Part shown: positions 33,563 to 47,500 of the stretch, piece after piece
Layout: every line of letters starts with the position of its first letter
Numbering within the stretch: the first letter of the stretch is position 1
Assembly (NCBI GenBank): GCA_949152475.1
Contig: OX424555.1
Coordinates: 94,521,515-94,585,514 of the forward strand
Source of the DNA: Terebella lapidaria
Lineage: Eukaryota; Annelida; Polychaeta; Terebellida; Terebellidae
Direction: 5' to 3'
DNA: 64,000 nucleotides
Notes under the pieces: generated by a model
Told to the model about the DNA's origin: nothing
The model's database searches: none
Seen by the model: only the letters and a program-made list of their open reading frames with translations
Position numbers and translations under genes: made by a program

Positions 33563-34329
33563 TTTGGTCAAATATTCTAAAACAACCAAACTGACAACAC
33601 AGAAAAAACCTCGATGGCGGCGTCCACGGATCACGTTCCGAAATCTCGTCTTACTTCTCGTTCATGTTTGTTGTCACCGAATGGTACCGAGTGTAATTTC
33701 GAACATATATGACGTCGATATGGTTAAAGATAGATTGGAGTAAAGTTGACCACTCGAGAGCTGTTTCCCTGGCAATAGTGTGCTAAAGAGAAATATCAGG
33801 TACATGGACTTTTCATCTGTTGATGTTTTTGTTGCTAAACACAAGGACAACACATTATTGTGTATGGGGTTAAGATTTTTTTCATCCTTCGATGTTTTCG
33901 TTGCTAAACATATTTATGTACGATACATTTGGAGTAAAAAAATGTTTCTTGAAAACCTATCTCTATCTTTATAGGCAAATCAGAATCAGAAGGAAGCGTG
34001 GTGAGTGGTACATGCATGTATTCGCCTGACAGGCTGGATATAATTTGTCTCTCTTCCACGCTTATTTTTCACATCTACCTGGACTAGCAGTTTGGATACA
34101 AAGTTTGGATACACTAGCAATTTTCCATTGCTTAGAAAATCATTGAATATTCAAACATATATCTCCCACAATGTGAAATAATCCCTGTGCCAATCAATCA
34201 TTGCAAGGAGCAGCCAGTCATTGGACCATGTGCCAGATAACAAAGGAACATCACAACTCTCGTCAGCTCACGATAATCAAGTAAACCACCTTGTAGAAGC
34301 GTCAACAAGAAATCTCATTGACATACAGT
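33563..34329. other. ATP5PD upstream region
   Basis: Contains the ATP5PD promoter, not resolved further; a TGACGTC CRE-like site lies near 33710. A ~75-bp direct repeat at about 33800-33915 has GATGTTTTTGTTGCTAAACA and its near copy GATGTTTTCGTTGCTAAACA. No gene is recognised. Confidence 0.45.
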
Positions 34330-36924
34330 TGATCTGAAATCCTGTCATTCAAACGGATATCAGAATTCTCAATCAACATGTGTCACATGAACGTGCGCTC
34401 ACTGAAAAACAAAGGCCTTCCAATACAAGATTTCTGTGTGGATGTTTTTGCAATTACATGGACATGGCTACGATCTGGCACCATGGATCAGTCTGTCGTA
34501 ACGGAAGTCAAAGCTGCTGGTTATGAATTCCGGCACATCCCACGTAGTGACAACTGTCGGGGCAGAGGCGTATAGCCATCTTCTACAAGTGTGTCATTAA
34601 AATGGACGTCATTGACAGCAACACATACACGTCCTTTGAAGTTCTTCAATCTGTGATTCACACAATGTCTGGTGGAATGAGAATGATTATATCGGCCCGG
34701 TCCAGGTTCAACATCCTAACGAGTTCCAATGTCCACGTTTCTTCTGGAATTTGAGCAAATCGTTCATCGTTACCTCCCGTTTTCAATCCCGGGAACACAT
34801 GATGATCACTGGTGACCTAAACCTTCACCTCGAATCATCTGAAGATCGAGCACGTCATTGACGTCATGACCACCATAAAAGAGGACCAGCTTGTGAGTGA
34901 CTCTCTCGTTGTACCAGCTGGCATCTCGGATCAACATGCCGTCATGTGCAAGCTGAAAACCACCAGGCCTGCCCCACTGGAAAAACTGTGACTTTCAGAC
35001 AGTTTCGGGATATCTGGATGATCTATGTGCTGATTCCCACACCCAGTTACCCATCAATGTAGCCTTCTTTATCGATAAGATAAATAAAATTCGAGTCGAG
35101 CCTCCCTTCCACCCCCTAAGCCATCAGTACAGGACCTGTCACTGTCTGATGATCAGTGCCTGTCGGCTTTTGCTGGATCATCCAACAGACGAAATCTGGA
35201 AGTGCATTAGTACTCTAAGTCCAAATCAAAGTCCTGTGGACTAGATATCCTTCCCACATGGCTTTTTAATATAAGGAATGTATCAGTGATCTCCTCCCAC
35301 ATTGCACCATCATAACGACATCTATAAAGGAAGGATGTGTTCCTAAGACCTACAAGAGGGCTATCATGAGGCCTTTCTTAAAGAAGCCTCACCTTGACCC
35401 CAGAGTTCTCAGCAATTATATACCTATCTCAAATCTAAACTTTGTGTCTAAGGTCTTAGAAAAGATCATTGTACAGCAGTTGACCACTGCGAAGCCAACA
35501 GTCTGTTCTTCCCAATACAATCTGGCTACCATATGGGACATTCAACAGAATTAGCACTCTTGAAAGTGAAGAGTGACCTTCTCACGCTTGCTGATAACAA
35601 ACAGGTCTCAATACTGACCCTGTTGGACCTGTCGACAGCATTCGATACTGTAGAACACAGTATCCTCACTGATCCACTCCACCGCCGTTTTGGGGTAAGG
35701 GGATCGGCACTTGGGTGATTAACGTCATATCTACAAGGCAGGGAGCAGGTGGTCAGCATCGGCCGAGTGAAATTTGAGCCCTCTGGGTTGAGATACAGTA
35801 CTTGGCATCCTGTTGTTCAGCATTTACACAACCCCTCTGAGTGACATCATCAGACACCACAATATAAACTACCACATATATGCAGACGACTGCAAACTGT
35901 ACACATATTTCGACCCCCACAAACCTGAAGATATCATGGCTGCCAAAGTTAAATTGAAATCGTGTTTAGAGGACATTCGCCGATGGATGTCATCGAAAGC
36001 TCTCGAGCTCAACGATGACAAGACTGAACTTGTTCTCATTGGCACCACCCGTGGTATATCACAAGTCAGAAACCTCACACTCACTATAGGGAAGAAAACT
36101 ATAGTACCTTCTAAACATGCACGAAATCTTGGTGTCATCATAGACAATGGCATCACCAGGCAGACGCACATTGCCTCTGTCTGCAAGACATGCTACCACG
36201 GCATCAGGTCGATTGGACGGATCCATCATCTGATGAATCACCAGTATACTAAAAGTCTCGCGCAAGCAACTGTTATATCTAGATTGGACTACTGTAACTC
36301 CACACTCCATGGAATTCCACATACCATGTCCAACAAACTACTTCCGTGTTGGGAAATACGACAGGATCGCTGAAGTGACGAAAAACCTTCACTGGCTGCC
36401 TGTTCCTTCCCGGACTGACTTCAAGATTCTGTGTTTCGCATACTGCGTACTGGATGAAACGGCTCCGAAATACCTGACAGAGGCAGTATCCATTCAGCAC
36501 AAACCCATAAGGACTAATCGCTCAAACTCACAAAACTGTTAAGTGTACCCAGGACTAACCTCAAACAAGGCAAATTTGCACTTAAGGAGAGCCTGCACAT
36601 TAGCAAATCTGCTATTTGGCAATCCGGATAATTAAATATGTTCATACAAAAAAAAGGCAAACTGACATTTCAATCAGCGTCGGCTAAGCTCTGGAACGAA
36701 TTCCCCACCCATGTTAAAGACTCTCAAACTCTATCAAGCTTCAAGAAACGACTTAAAACTCACTACTTTTTACTTGCCTACAGTAAATTATTTTAAGTCA
36801 TTAGATCCATGCCTTTTACCATTCTTATCTGTGTCTTTATATATACATTGCATTGGTTGTATGTAAAGCGCTGCTGAGTACTAGTAGTTCTACATGGACT
36901 AAAAGGGGCGCTATATAAAGTTGT

Positions 36925-36961
<37 letters not shown>
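34330..36961 (+). mobile_element. second CR1/L2-like LINE, decayed, ending in (TAA)n
   Basis: This copy reaches into the endonuclease. MNVRSLKNKG at 34387 is the start of the APE-type endonuclease, and TGDLNLHL near 34815 is a later endonuclease motif, with deletions between them. RT pieces follow: SNYIPISNLNFVSKVLEK (35410-35465), motif A LLDLSTAFDTVEH (35620-35660) and motif C YADDCKLY (35880-35903, YADD intact), then RNLGVIIDN. Motif B is frameshifted (about 35785-35820). The tail has LHWLPVPSRTDFK (36390-36425), a 3' UTR ending GGCGCTATATAAAG, and (TAA)n at 36927-36961. It shares its 3' end logic with the LINE at 600-2366 but is a different subfamily by sequence. Confidence 0.87.
36927..36961 (+). 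repeat. (TAA)n microsatellite, LINE tail
   Basis: About eleven TAA units directly after GCGCTATATAAAGTTGTAT; the 3' terminus of the LINE. Confidence 0.88.
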
Positions 36962-36963
<2 letters not shown>

Positions 36964-37439
36964 CAAAATGGAAACAAAGAAAAATTAGACCTTAAGGTTC
37001 TGTTTTTAAAAAAATGGGGAATACCCCTGAACTTGAATGGACTACACTGTAACGCTCCCAAAAATATTGGATAAACCACTAATAAACAAGAAAATATTTT
37101 GAACGAGATGTTCCAGAAAGGATGATGACCGGGAAAAGTCATTTACCGAAAGGAACAGTGTGCTGAGTGTTTGGAATCCAATGACCAAAAGTCATAGTAC
37201 CTCAAAAAGGGGTTGCTGGCTGCCCTGCCAGCCAGCGCCAGTGTACCCCCCTAGTATCAGGCCATGGCAGAACCGTGACGAGTGGTCCTGGCACCCCACC
37301 CGTGGAGTGCACTTTGGAGCACAAGTTTTACTCGCCCTCCTCCATCTGGAATTGCCAAACGGAGGCCAGAGGCTGATGAAATGATTGGCCACATCTGTCT
37401 TACCAACCATATCGTGCGAGCTGTTGCTCGTCTACCAGC
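36962..37439. other. spacer between LINE and Gypsy remnant
   Basis: No recognised gene. GCTGGCTGCCCTGCCAGCCAGC near 37213 is a strong inverted repeat. The segment may be the decayed pol part of the Gypsy remnant, but no motif supports that. Confidence 0.35.
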
Positions 37440-40400
37440 CGGTCCTTCAAGACGGGGAGTGTAACACCGTTAGTGTAGTTCTGCGAAATCGAGTGCATGG
37501 TTGTTTCTTAACCTGTTCTGGTGGTAGTTGGTGGCAGATCCTGCACAGAAATCGAGCGCGCCCAATGCTACAGGGTGATAGGGTCATCCATAGTGGCCAT
37601 GGGTAGGCACACAGGCAGCACGGCAGACTGGGACATCGGGGAAGGCCCTGCAAGATGCCGCGAGCGTATAGGTGACTGCAACTAGCCTACAGCGTAGAAC
37701 AAGGGGTAGGGTTTACCAAGAGAACATGGATCACACCAGAGATGAACTTGAACAGGGCTACACCGAGCACATCCTGTATCTCGAGCAAAATTACTCACTG
37801 CCACTGATTGTACTAAACAAGGACGAATGGTCTCACTGAAGGGTGGCACAACTGTAGCGCACGCCACCCGGAGCAGGAACTTGAAGCAGGACTCGTCCAG
37901 AAAAGGAAATGTACTTCGTCCCTTATCCGGAGTTCACCAGAGCTGAATTTCACGATCACCCTATGAGTCCGGAAGTTCATTCCAATTATTCCGGCTGAAC
38001 CAATATCAACAACGATCATCTCTGTAATATACACCTTGCCGCCAAGTGTAATTGGCAGATCGATCAATCCCCTAATAGAGATGCAGTTGTGACCAGCCCT
38101 GTACAGCAAATAACTTCCGGGATCATGTAGCTCAATACTGTGGAGATCGGGGTGCCGCCTATAGGTTTCTGTGGCCACGAGAGGGTGACTCCCGATCCAG
38201 AATCAACTAGGAAGTGCATCGGCTCAACCCTAAAGATTAAAGCTAAGTGCCAGCACACATCCTGGACCAGTGCACACATTGAACGACCCTGCTGACAGTC
38301 ATCTAGGGTGTGAGGCTCCGTGACTGAATCCTCATTGTCCATCTTAGCAGCAGAGGGCCATCCAGCTAATCCACGGATGATACGGACTCAACAAGCGCAG
38401 AGGGGCTGCCCTAGATGCAGTTGCCACTACGGCCGAAGTCAGTTTTCGTCATGCGGCGGGGGGGGGGGGGGGGGGGTGTTAGCGCTGTGGTTCCAGAGGA
38501 CCTAATCAAAAGGAGGAGAGTCTCCACCATGACTCGGGCATATTTCCCCGATCGCAACTAGTCTGCAACCGCTGCAACAGGTCCGGACACTGAAGCCAGA
38601 AGTAACCCTGCTTACTGCAATTGTTGCAAGGACGTTTGGCATTTGAGCCGGACTTGAAGGGCAGCAATCAGCTGGGTTGAGAGACGCAATCCTGGTGCAA
38701 TACGCAATCATCTGTGCTGCACCGAGGTCACACTCCTCCTCCTCGTACTCGTCCACAGACGAGTATGGCGTAGCAGCCGGGCCGCTTGCACTGCCATTTG
38801 ATGGGCTGATGCTGGAGCCTAGGCAGAGCCAGGACCTTCGGCGTGTCCCTGGGGAACCAGAGACTGCCACTCAGGGGGCTGCGTGGCAGCTCGAGACGGT
38901 ACAGATTAAGCTGTAGCTCGTGCGGGTGAAAGTTGTCAAATCAGACTGCCGCCTCTATGGCGAGTGCCGTGTTGATGGCCTCATGCATCGATCGCTACTC
39001 CTGGGCAGCCAAGGCATACCGCAGGTGGTACAGCTGGTCGACCAGGGTCATCTCCAGATGCATCAAAGTCATCTCTGGAAAGGCCTTGCGGCCCAGTACA
39101 TGAAGCTTGATAATGTACTTCATGCCTGTCTCGACAGGGAGTCGGAAGTGAGCATAGAGCTCCTTCTCATTTGCCTGAGTGTTTGCTGTGGGCGTGAACA
39201 TCGGAATACTCGACATAACCTGGAGGACTTGCCCCTCCAGGTTCCCGGCCAAGATGTACCCAGTTTCGCTGGGAGTCCAAACCTGATAGCTAGCGGTCAT
39301 CCAGACAGAGTTGGGTGAGATAGTCACTCAGATCAGTGTTGTTGCCGTTGAACCACTTCCTCAATGCAGACTGGCCCGTCTTCTTATCGCACGAAGAGCG
39401 CTCTCTTGAGCTGGACTTGGTGTCTGTGGTTTGCGATGCACCCACCAAAGTAAGCCCGTACCCCGCAGGGGGAAAAGGTTGGTCACAGCCACTAATGGAA
39501 TGTAGGGATTTGGGTACATCCCACCCCCTACAGGCACAGAGGGAACTCCAACCTGTCCTCTGTGGTGGACAGAAAAGATTAGCTGGCATAACTTGGGACT
39601 GGAGCCACGGATTGCCAGCCAGATCCCGGTGTACCTGGAGCAGGAGACCCGTCCAGCTATCGCAGAGCACACCACTGCAGCAGTGAACGTCATAGCCAGC
39701 GTGGTTCCCACAAGTCTTGGCAGTGCTGGGCCGCCCGCGTGTACGGGGTCGAGGGTGCTGGGGTTCAGGCCAGGGAGCTGGTCAAGGTTATCTCCAGGCT
39801 GTAAGGGATCGTAGGATCCAAGCTATGTGCAGGGGCCTGCCTGTACATGTACTCATCAAGCACCATCTGGATCAGCCTCTGCTCTCTCTTGGCCAACCAT
39901 TGCGAAGAGGGCTGCCTTCTTGGAGATGTTGAGCGGTTCTCATGATCTCACCACCTGGTAATAGGCGACCTGCCACTGTCATAGCTCATTGAGGGAGTCA
40001 GTGAGCTGGTCGACCACATCCTGCACAAACTGCCCGACGTCGTGGCCGAGAGTCTGTAATGAAACGTCTCTACGTTTGCTTTTAGGTTTAGGCTGGCCCT
40101 AATGGAGGTCTGTTCCTAAGTCCATGAGGAATGAGGGAAAAGGGCCCTGGTCTTGGTGCCTGCCCCGATTCCAGACCCTCCTAGCACGCCCTGCACAAGT
40201 GCATTTTTGAGGAGTTTCCCTGGCAGCATCTTCGCTTCCGTTGCAACCCCGCAGGGTTTGAGTCTTCGTCCGAAGACGTGTTTGTGGATATTCTAGACAT
40301 CTCCGCACACAGGGGCTTGTCCTGCAGATCATCCAGGCGGTCTTCCATGAAGCTGGAGATCTCATAGACCGACTCGTGGTCGGTTTTTGAGCCTGTCCTG

Positions 40401-40600
40401 CTCACTATTCCATCACTATCTGGATTCATCCATGAATATATCCCTGGGAGGAGAGATGAGTTCCTCAGGGACGAGACAAGCAAATGGTAGGCTGCTATGA
40501 CACATCGTCAGACTAATCCTGGTCATGATAACAATGTAGCGTTTGATGCCGGCTCTCTCGGGCGATTGCGAACAGCCATGCAGCACGGTCCTGACTGATA
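37440..40600 (-). mobile_element. Ty3/Gypsy-like LTR retrotransposon remnant (gag and protease)
   Basis: Minus-strand fragments lie in gag-to-pol order. A gag-like KWFNGNNTDLSDYLTQLC lies near 39310-39365. A degenerate zinc knuckle CNNCSKQGYFWLQC (about 38590-38632) has the His of Cx2Cx4Hx4C replaced. A retropepsin-type active site FLVDSGSGVTL (about 38180-38215) is followed by IIGMNFRTH near 37965-37995 (flap/ILG-like). Many stops and frameshifts separate them. I find no reverse transcriptase and no LTR pair on either side. A run of about 19 G at 38458-38476 interrupts the gag-protease junction. The superfamily is inferred from the order and motifs. Confidence 0.65.
38458..38476 (+). repeat. 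G homopolymer inside the Gypsy remnant
   Basis: About 19 uninterrupted G bases, on the non-coding strand of the element; C-rich in the gag sense. Confidence 0.85.
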
Positions 40601-41836
40601 CATGACTCAGAAATGCAGCCCGGTGTATCGAGCCCAAGAGCCATGGCAGTGGCTCCTGGCACACAAGCACGTGGACGTGTTGCTGGCCGGCCTCACAGGG
40701 ATAGAACCCCCGATAGCCCGAGCACGTACTGCGGGATCAAAGCAGCCTCAGTCCTGGATCCTGCATGGAATGTCTCCAGGCTCTAGGGAGTGGGCAGAAG
40801 CAGCTCAGCTCCATCATGACAGCATGACAGCTCCATCATTGTCCTCTTGCCTTGAATGCCCTGTATAACTCAAATAAACCGAGATGTGCTAGCAGTATTT
40901 ATACGAGTTGGAATTTTTTTGTATGAAATCACATTACAATCAATTTTGGGCCATTTTCAGGCCAAAAAAAACATAAATACAGTACTCAATTAAGTCTGTG
41001 ATTTTCAAATCTGCTGCACTGACTCTGCAAACCAATGTGTTGCTATGGTTACCAGTCTTTTCAAACATCGTTACAGTTATCAGCTACCACTAGCCGGTTG
41101 CAGTTGCCAGTTGACTCAGCAAAACAAGTCAGGTTAAAGTTCATCACTATTACCCCTTAGACAAATTTGTCTAGGGCAACAAGTCCGATAATAACGTCCG
41201 TTTCGCTCTATGATGCACTGCTTCCGAGATATAAATCCTCAAGGATGGAGAGTGAAAAAAACATGAAAAAGAAAACATAGAGGCATTTTTGCCGAGATGC
41301 CTTAATTAATTGTGGTGCCATTTTTGGTGGCATTGAACTCGACATCAGGGGACATCCAATGCTCAGACTTGAGCTGTCAGAATAGCAATTAATGTTCACA
41401 TTGCACACATGTTTATAGATATATACCAGTACCTAAAATATGGGTCATAGTATCTTGATCTCGAAGAGAAGATTTATGTTTTGGTTATTTGCCAAGTAAT
41501 ATGAACCAATATTATTATACTTGTAGTTTGTGCTTGTTCATATTTACCGGTATACAATATATGGGTTGTAACAGTTGATTACATTATTGGCTGTTGAATA
41601 CATTTTCTCGTATGTGGAGTTTGTCATGTATCCAGAATGTTGTAAACGAGAAAAGCCTCTTAAATTTGCAGTTGTAGTATTCATATGTTTTTTGTCCATC
41701 ATGAAAGTTTGTTAGACACAGACTTAATCATTCCCCAAGATCCAAGTGTTCTTGTTTGTGAAACTGATTGATAATACTATTTCAAACACTATCTTAAGAG
41801 AAAGAGCTGGACACAGACGAATGAATTCAAGCACAT
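40601..41836. other. spacer between Gypsy remnant and MRTF 3' end
   Basis: The first 270 bp is GC-rich and may be the 5' part of the Gypsy remnant. The rest is AT-rich without recognisable content. Confidence 0.4.
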
Positions 41837-41842
41837 TTTATT
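41837..41842 (-). terminator. candidate poly(A) signal for MRTF
   Basis: Minus-strand CAATAAAATGTGC lies about 2.7 kb after the MRTF stop codon, with a repeat-free AT-rich stretch between. Long 3' UTRs are usual for MRTF genes. Other signals cannot be excluded. Confidence 0.45.
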
Positions 41843-44587
41843 GAATGAAAAGCATTGCCATATACAAGTGGTGAGGACAATATAACATGGTGGTTGTGTA
41901 GAAATGTGGAGAGCAGTGGCCTCGAGCAGCTCACTGCAGCTAGCACTAGAAACTGTACAACGGTACCTAGTCAAACATCTGCATACACGCAAATTATAAT
42001 ACGGGATCAGTATAAATAGTAACACAACAAAGTAGATACCAATAACTTATACGTCGCAACATACATTCATACTTCATGCAATATTTTTTTTTTAATTTCT
42101 GTAGTTGCCTATGGAAATGATAAATGCTTTCGAACAATTTTTTTTCAGACTCTCCTTCAGACATGCCACACAGTCAGTTGCTGTTCACGGAATACACAAT
42201 TCGGCTGTCCACTAAACTGGGCACAAAATGCTGTCTGCCGTCGACTCTGAGTCAAACGCTTGTTGATGAATTCTACGAGAACTTTGAAAGCAGCACAAAA
42301 TACAGAAGGTAGAACGTCTGTTGATGGAGAACATATATCTGAGTTAGTCCCATGCTTGCTAGAGGTGGCTACAACTGCCGACAGTAGTTTGGAATGTACC
42401 GTACCAATAACAGTCAACAAGCGATTGACTCAGAGTGTATGCTCAACATGGAGACTTACTTATCCACATACAAACTCTATTGAAAACAGGATACTCTATA
42501 TCCTCCTTAATAACCAAACACAGAAAGTCTCTCATTCTTCTGTTAATATTAATACTATATGGTTCATTTATCATCTGACTATGCACAAAAATAACAGTTT
42601 CACATTTCCAAAGTATGTTAGTTGCAAATAAATATATGTCGCATATTACTAAATTCTCATTTCTTGAATCACAAAATCAATATGCAATGAATATCAATGA
42701 ATTTATCACTAGGTCATTTTCTTAATCAGTTATTCAAGCACATTTTGATATGCACACTGACAACAATGTACAAACGGTAGAAATGCGTCTTATGAAATGC
42801 ATATTGTAAGGCTACTACTATCATAATAACTATTCAACAAAATGCCAGCACTAAGAAGCATGTTTGCGTGTTGTACATATAATCTAAGCAGGTATCACAA
42901 TTGATTGATAAGGCACAAGATTTGTAAGCAGAACTGATTCCCCTTTGTTATTATATATATGGCTGTACATGTGATATAATATTTGCAAGATATTAGCTAC
43001 ATTGTGACCAGAGAAATTTCTGTACATTCAAGATTCTCAAACATACACAATCTCACAGACAGACGACGGACGAAGCTTACAGGCGGCAACTCGCGATAGG
43101 TTTTCAACAATATTTTATACTCTGCAGACAACTATCACAAATACTACATGATAACAGATTGAACAACACAGCAAAGATGTGTAAATATTTCATAGCCAGC
43201 ATGACTTCACATCCCCTGGCATAATTTCGCAGCCGGGATAGATCCGCTAAGGCAGTATTGGCCAGCATAAAAGTTTGGGTAACTTATTATAGACAACTTT
43301 ATACGGAGAACAGTTTACACACGCTAGCAGCACCATTACATAATCTTATAACCATGGCAACAATAACAAACAATAGCCGACAGATCAGACACAGTGACCG
43401 ATTCATCATAACCAACGTTTATGATTGCAACCACCATACTTGGATACGACAATAATAACAAATCTTCTACTAACTATTGAGACCTATGAAAATTTAAACT
43501 AATACTCTGCTAGGAAAAAAACCTATACTTTTATTTGGAGTTCTCTGCTCTGTGATATAGCCTGATGCTAATAATAATAGTTCTGGCATGGAATGGATCA
43601 ACAGAAAGCATGGAATCATTGAGATTTGAGGAATTGTTTTGGTTGAGACAATGAAAAACAAAATGACATTAATTTTCCTTCCAAAATTTAATAAAGACCA
43701 AACAGTATGCTGATATATTTCTGTCAATGTAGGTTGATTAAAATATAATAATAATAGTTCTTTCAACACATAACAGACTACAGATAAAATATAACAACTC
43801 GCCTACTGAGCGTATTGAACCAATAACAAACACACAACTAATTGGACTACAATATTGATAATGCCTGCCGCTCTCGGCTCACTTCGCCTCAGTACTGGGC
43901 ACAGTCGAATGTTGCTGTACATGCGTCAACCATACTGGTGAAATCCGTCCATACCCTCAACCCAGCAATACATATAGTACATACAAAACTTCGTGTGCGT
44001 ACTTCTCAACTAGTTTAAAAAGTTAATGAATACAATACAGATTGTTTACATAGTGCAGAGTGTGTCATGTTTTTGCTAAGTCTACAAGAGCTCTTTTAAA
44101 TGCAATCTTTATCACCACAATACCATTGTCATGATTGTGGGGAGAACAATTTTGACAAACTGGTTTGTTTATATCTTCATGGTAAAAACATTACAGAATC
44201 TGAGTGAAAACATATTTGTTTCCAAACAGAAAATAGTCGACCGAGTACTAGTATTTTGTACAATCAGTGTTTGTTTTTCGTTTTGCACCAACTACTAGAT
44301 ACCCTGCTAGCAGCCATTTCTGGTGCTAAATTTTAGCACTTTATTTATCATAGCATTACCATGGTAACTGAAACGCTGACTTGTTCAATCATGTTAGTAA
44401 TACTGAATATCGAAAAATTCTAAACCTTGCTTGGTTCTGTTTCATTACATTTTGTTTTGGGTACATTATGATGTGATCCATGTGTGATCATAATGCACCC
44501 CTAAATCTTTGCCCGTTTGGCAAACAGTCTTTGTAGCTACATCTATGTTCTAACTACCGCACAGCACAGCCCGCAGACTGGCTACTC
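41843..44587 (-). other. probable MRTF 3' UTR
   Basis: AT-rich (well over half A/T by eye), free of transposon remnants, and directly downstream of the MRTF stop. Small open frames here are not gene-like. The extent is inferred from the poly(A) candidate at 41837. Confidence 0.5.
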
Positions 44588-47500
44588 TCAGGATTTGGAT
44601 GTGGAGGCCTCCATCGCCTTCTCGAAGGGCAGCCCAACAGGGTCAGTGGGAGTGTAGAGGTCAGACTCCACCAGGTTAAACAGGTCCAAGAACTCCTGCG
44701 ACTTGGGAGTGAGGATCGGGTCCGCACAGAAGGCGTTGGTGGCGGGTGGGTTGACCGTCGTGGGGGTGAGGCCCGAGGGTGGCATGACGACGTCGAGCCA
44801 GTCAGAGACGTCGATGTTCATGGAGCTGGTGGGGTCCATCATCTCCATGTCGCCGAGACTGAACTCCCGCAGGTTGGGTTCCGAGTGGAGGCCGTTGATG
44901 TTGGAGGAGTTAGAGGAGCCGGGACTTGGACAGCTGATGCTGGGACCTGTCAGCGGTGTTTTGGACAAGATCGGAGTATGTGGCGGCACGGATATACTCG
45001 GTACAGCCGTGAACAGGTCATCGGGTGGCAGTCCCGGCAGCGAGTGGCTTTTAGGCATGTGGCCATGCAGGGTCTTGGCGAAGTCCTTGCTGTCGATGTC
45101 AGTGTCCACGCACATGTCGGTCTCACCACTATCCAACAGGTTGTCAGGAAGGTCTGAATCTGACCAGTCCATGAATGGAGCGAAGTCCACGCCCAGATTG
45201 TCGGTCAGTGACTGGGGCAGCATGTTGCTGTGAGGTGACAAGGCCGGACTGATGCTGAGGGGTGGCAGGAGGTCCTTGCGACCCACACTGCTGCCGACCC
45301 CGGAGTCACTGCCAAGCGGACTGGCGCTTGTGCTCAGGGGACTCGTGACACTGGACACAGTCCGAGGGGAAGTGTGCAAGGTCTGCGAGTTCTGCACAGA
45401 CGACGGGTTGTTCAGGACATCTGTGTGCGTCGCTGGAATGACCATGTTATTCTGGAGTGCAAAGGGCGTAGAATACTTGAGACCATTGGCGATGGATAGA
45501 ACCGTGTCTGCCGGTGACATAGACTTGCTACTTGAAGGGACATTGAACGCTGATAGTCGCTTCAGCTTGCTAGAGTCTATGATAGAAGTCATGTTTGTAG
45601 TGTTGCTTGTTGCCGTGGACAACAAGCCTGAGGTCAGGTTGCCGGGGTACAGAGTGCCGAGGGAGCCAGTGTGCCCTGTAGAGCTGGAGGTCCCTGAAGA
45701 CTTAGCAGACCCGTCCTCTACCTTGGGCGTGGCAGGTGGCTCCTGGGCAGCACTTGCCGGTAACTCTGCAAATACACAATATTACAATACATGAGTATTC
45801 TGTTCTAATCAACTATTCACCAGGTGGCACTTCAGTGTTAACAGTGCTGCCATCTGCGGAATAAACTCTTCACCTTACATAGATAAACAGACACGGAACT
45901 TCTTGAAATTGTCTCCTTTTACATATTCTGAAGACTCTACATCTGCGTTCAGTTACGCAATCACACATCAGCATTACAACTACCATGTAGAATATTACGT
46001 TACTCGATGGGAGAGAAAGGAAACAAATGCTGCAAACAAATCCTGAGATGATCAGTGAAAGTGACACAAATGGCCAACAGAAGCTCCAGTCGCCTCCTGC
46101 TACATATTACGTAATTACCCAGGGCCAGAATATTTGTGAAGCAATTTGTTTAAAGTCTGTTTCGGATAATACAAACAGTGGATACACTGCGGAATGTGGA
46201 GGAAGGGTCTTGAAGATTAGGCAGATTAGGACAAGTTGGCCTAGTCTGTTCCAAAACCTACCCTCTTTCCTCCATGATGCCCCCTTCCAGATTCTTTCCC
46301 TTACCAAATACAACACAGATGCCTCAACAAGTCCCAGTTGGTTACAAGCCTTGAAAGGTTTCCAGGTATTACATAAGCCCGGTGTAGATTATTGTATCAG
46401 CAACTTTCTCCATTCCAGACCTCCTTGCCACTGCAGGGGCTCGCAGAAACTCTCAGTAATGACAACTACCCCGTCAGTACCTAACAGGATCCAGACAGAC
46501 TTATCTAGCAAGTTCATCTAGTTATGTGTGTGGTACTGATGGAGTCTACCATGTGTACAAAGTCTATGAAGTCAATCCAATAAAGCGATACATTAAATTG
46601 CTGTTGCACTATAAATCGGTTGTTTCTATGTAACACATACACGTACCTGTATGAATGCTACAAAAGCTTATGCCACAAGTTTGTCATGTTTATGTTTAAG
46701 TACAATTGTATTTTTACCTGGTGCCGAAAAGTTTGGGGTTCAGAAAGGGAACTGCAAATAAATCAACTTATTTACCTGGGCATCATACAAAATAACTTGG
46801 TGATGTTTTTGTACTGGTGTCCCACTTAGTGTTATCTTAAACAGGCCTGGACTTAGCACAGAAATAGTAACTAATACACTATGTCAGTCTGAACAAGCTG
46901 TACTTTGGTACGATTTACAACCACATGGACAGTCTGACATTCCTGCTTGGCTGGCAAATGACAGGAGTGTCTTGTTTACAACGTGAAAGTCTCAACCAGG
47001 AGATAAAATACTGGATTGTGCATCAGGGATCTGGACTTTCTACACACCAAAACTGTCAGTTTACACCCCACACACTAATGGAACACTGTCCATACATGTA
47101 TCTCAGGCAGCATCGGGAACACACATAAAACTTGAGCGTTGAATCGCCCGACTGGGCAGGGTGCTAGATATACTGACCTCCGTTGCGTATAAGAATCTCG
47201 AACACGTCGTCGATGTCCTCACTCTTGATGACTGGAGCAGCCACGGAGGGCGCTGTGGTTGTCGTGGTGATTCCCGGGGACGACGACGACATCTCCACCA
47301 TGGACGAGGTTCCGGGGTTCAACAACAAAACCTTCTGCAACAAAAACCAGTGATAAACCCTACTTCATTCAATTGCTGTAGAGAACTTTTCAATCATGTC
47401 CCGCATGTACATCCAATACATTGGTCCCGAATTAACATTATAAATAGTGTGTGGTTGGGGAACACTGCTGGCCCATACTTGTTTGTTTTTGATGGCCTCA

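Noticed and set aside
41208..42631. Short frames downstream of MRTF as small genes
   Set aside because: No start context, splice signals or family resemblance; they fall in the probable MRTF 3' UTR and spacer.
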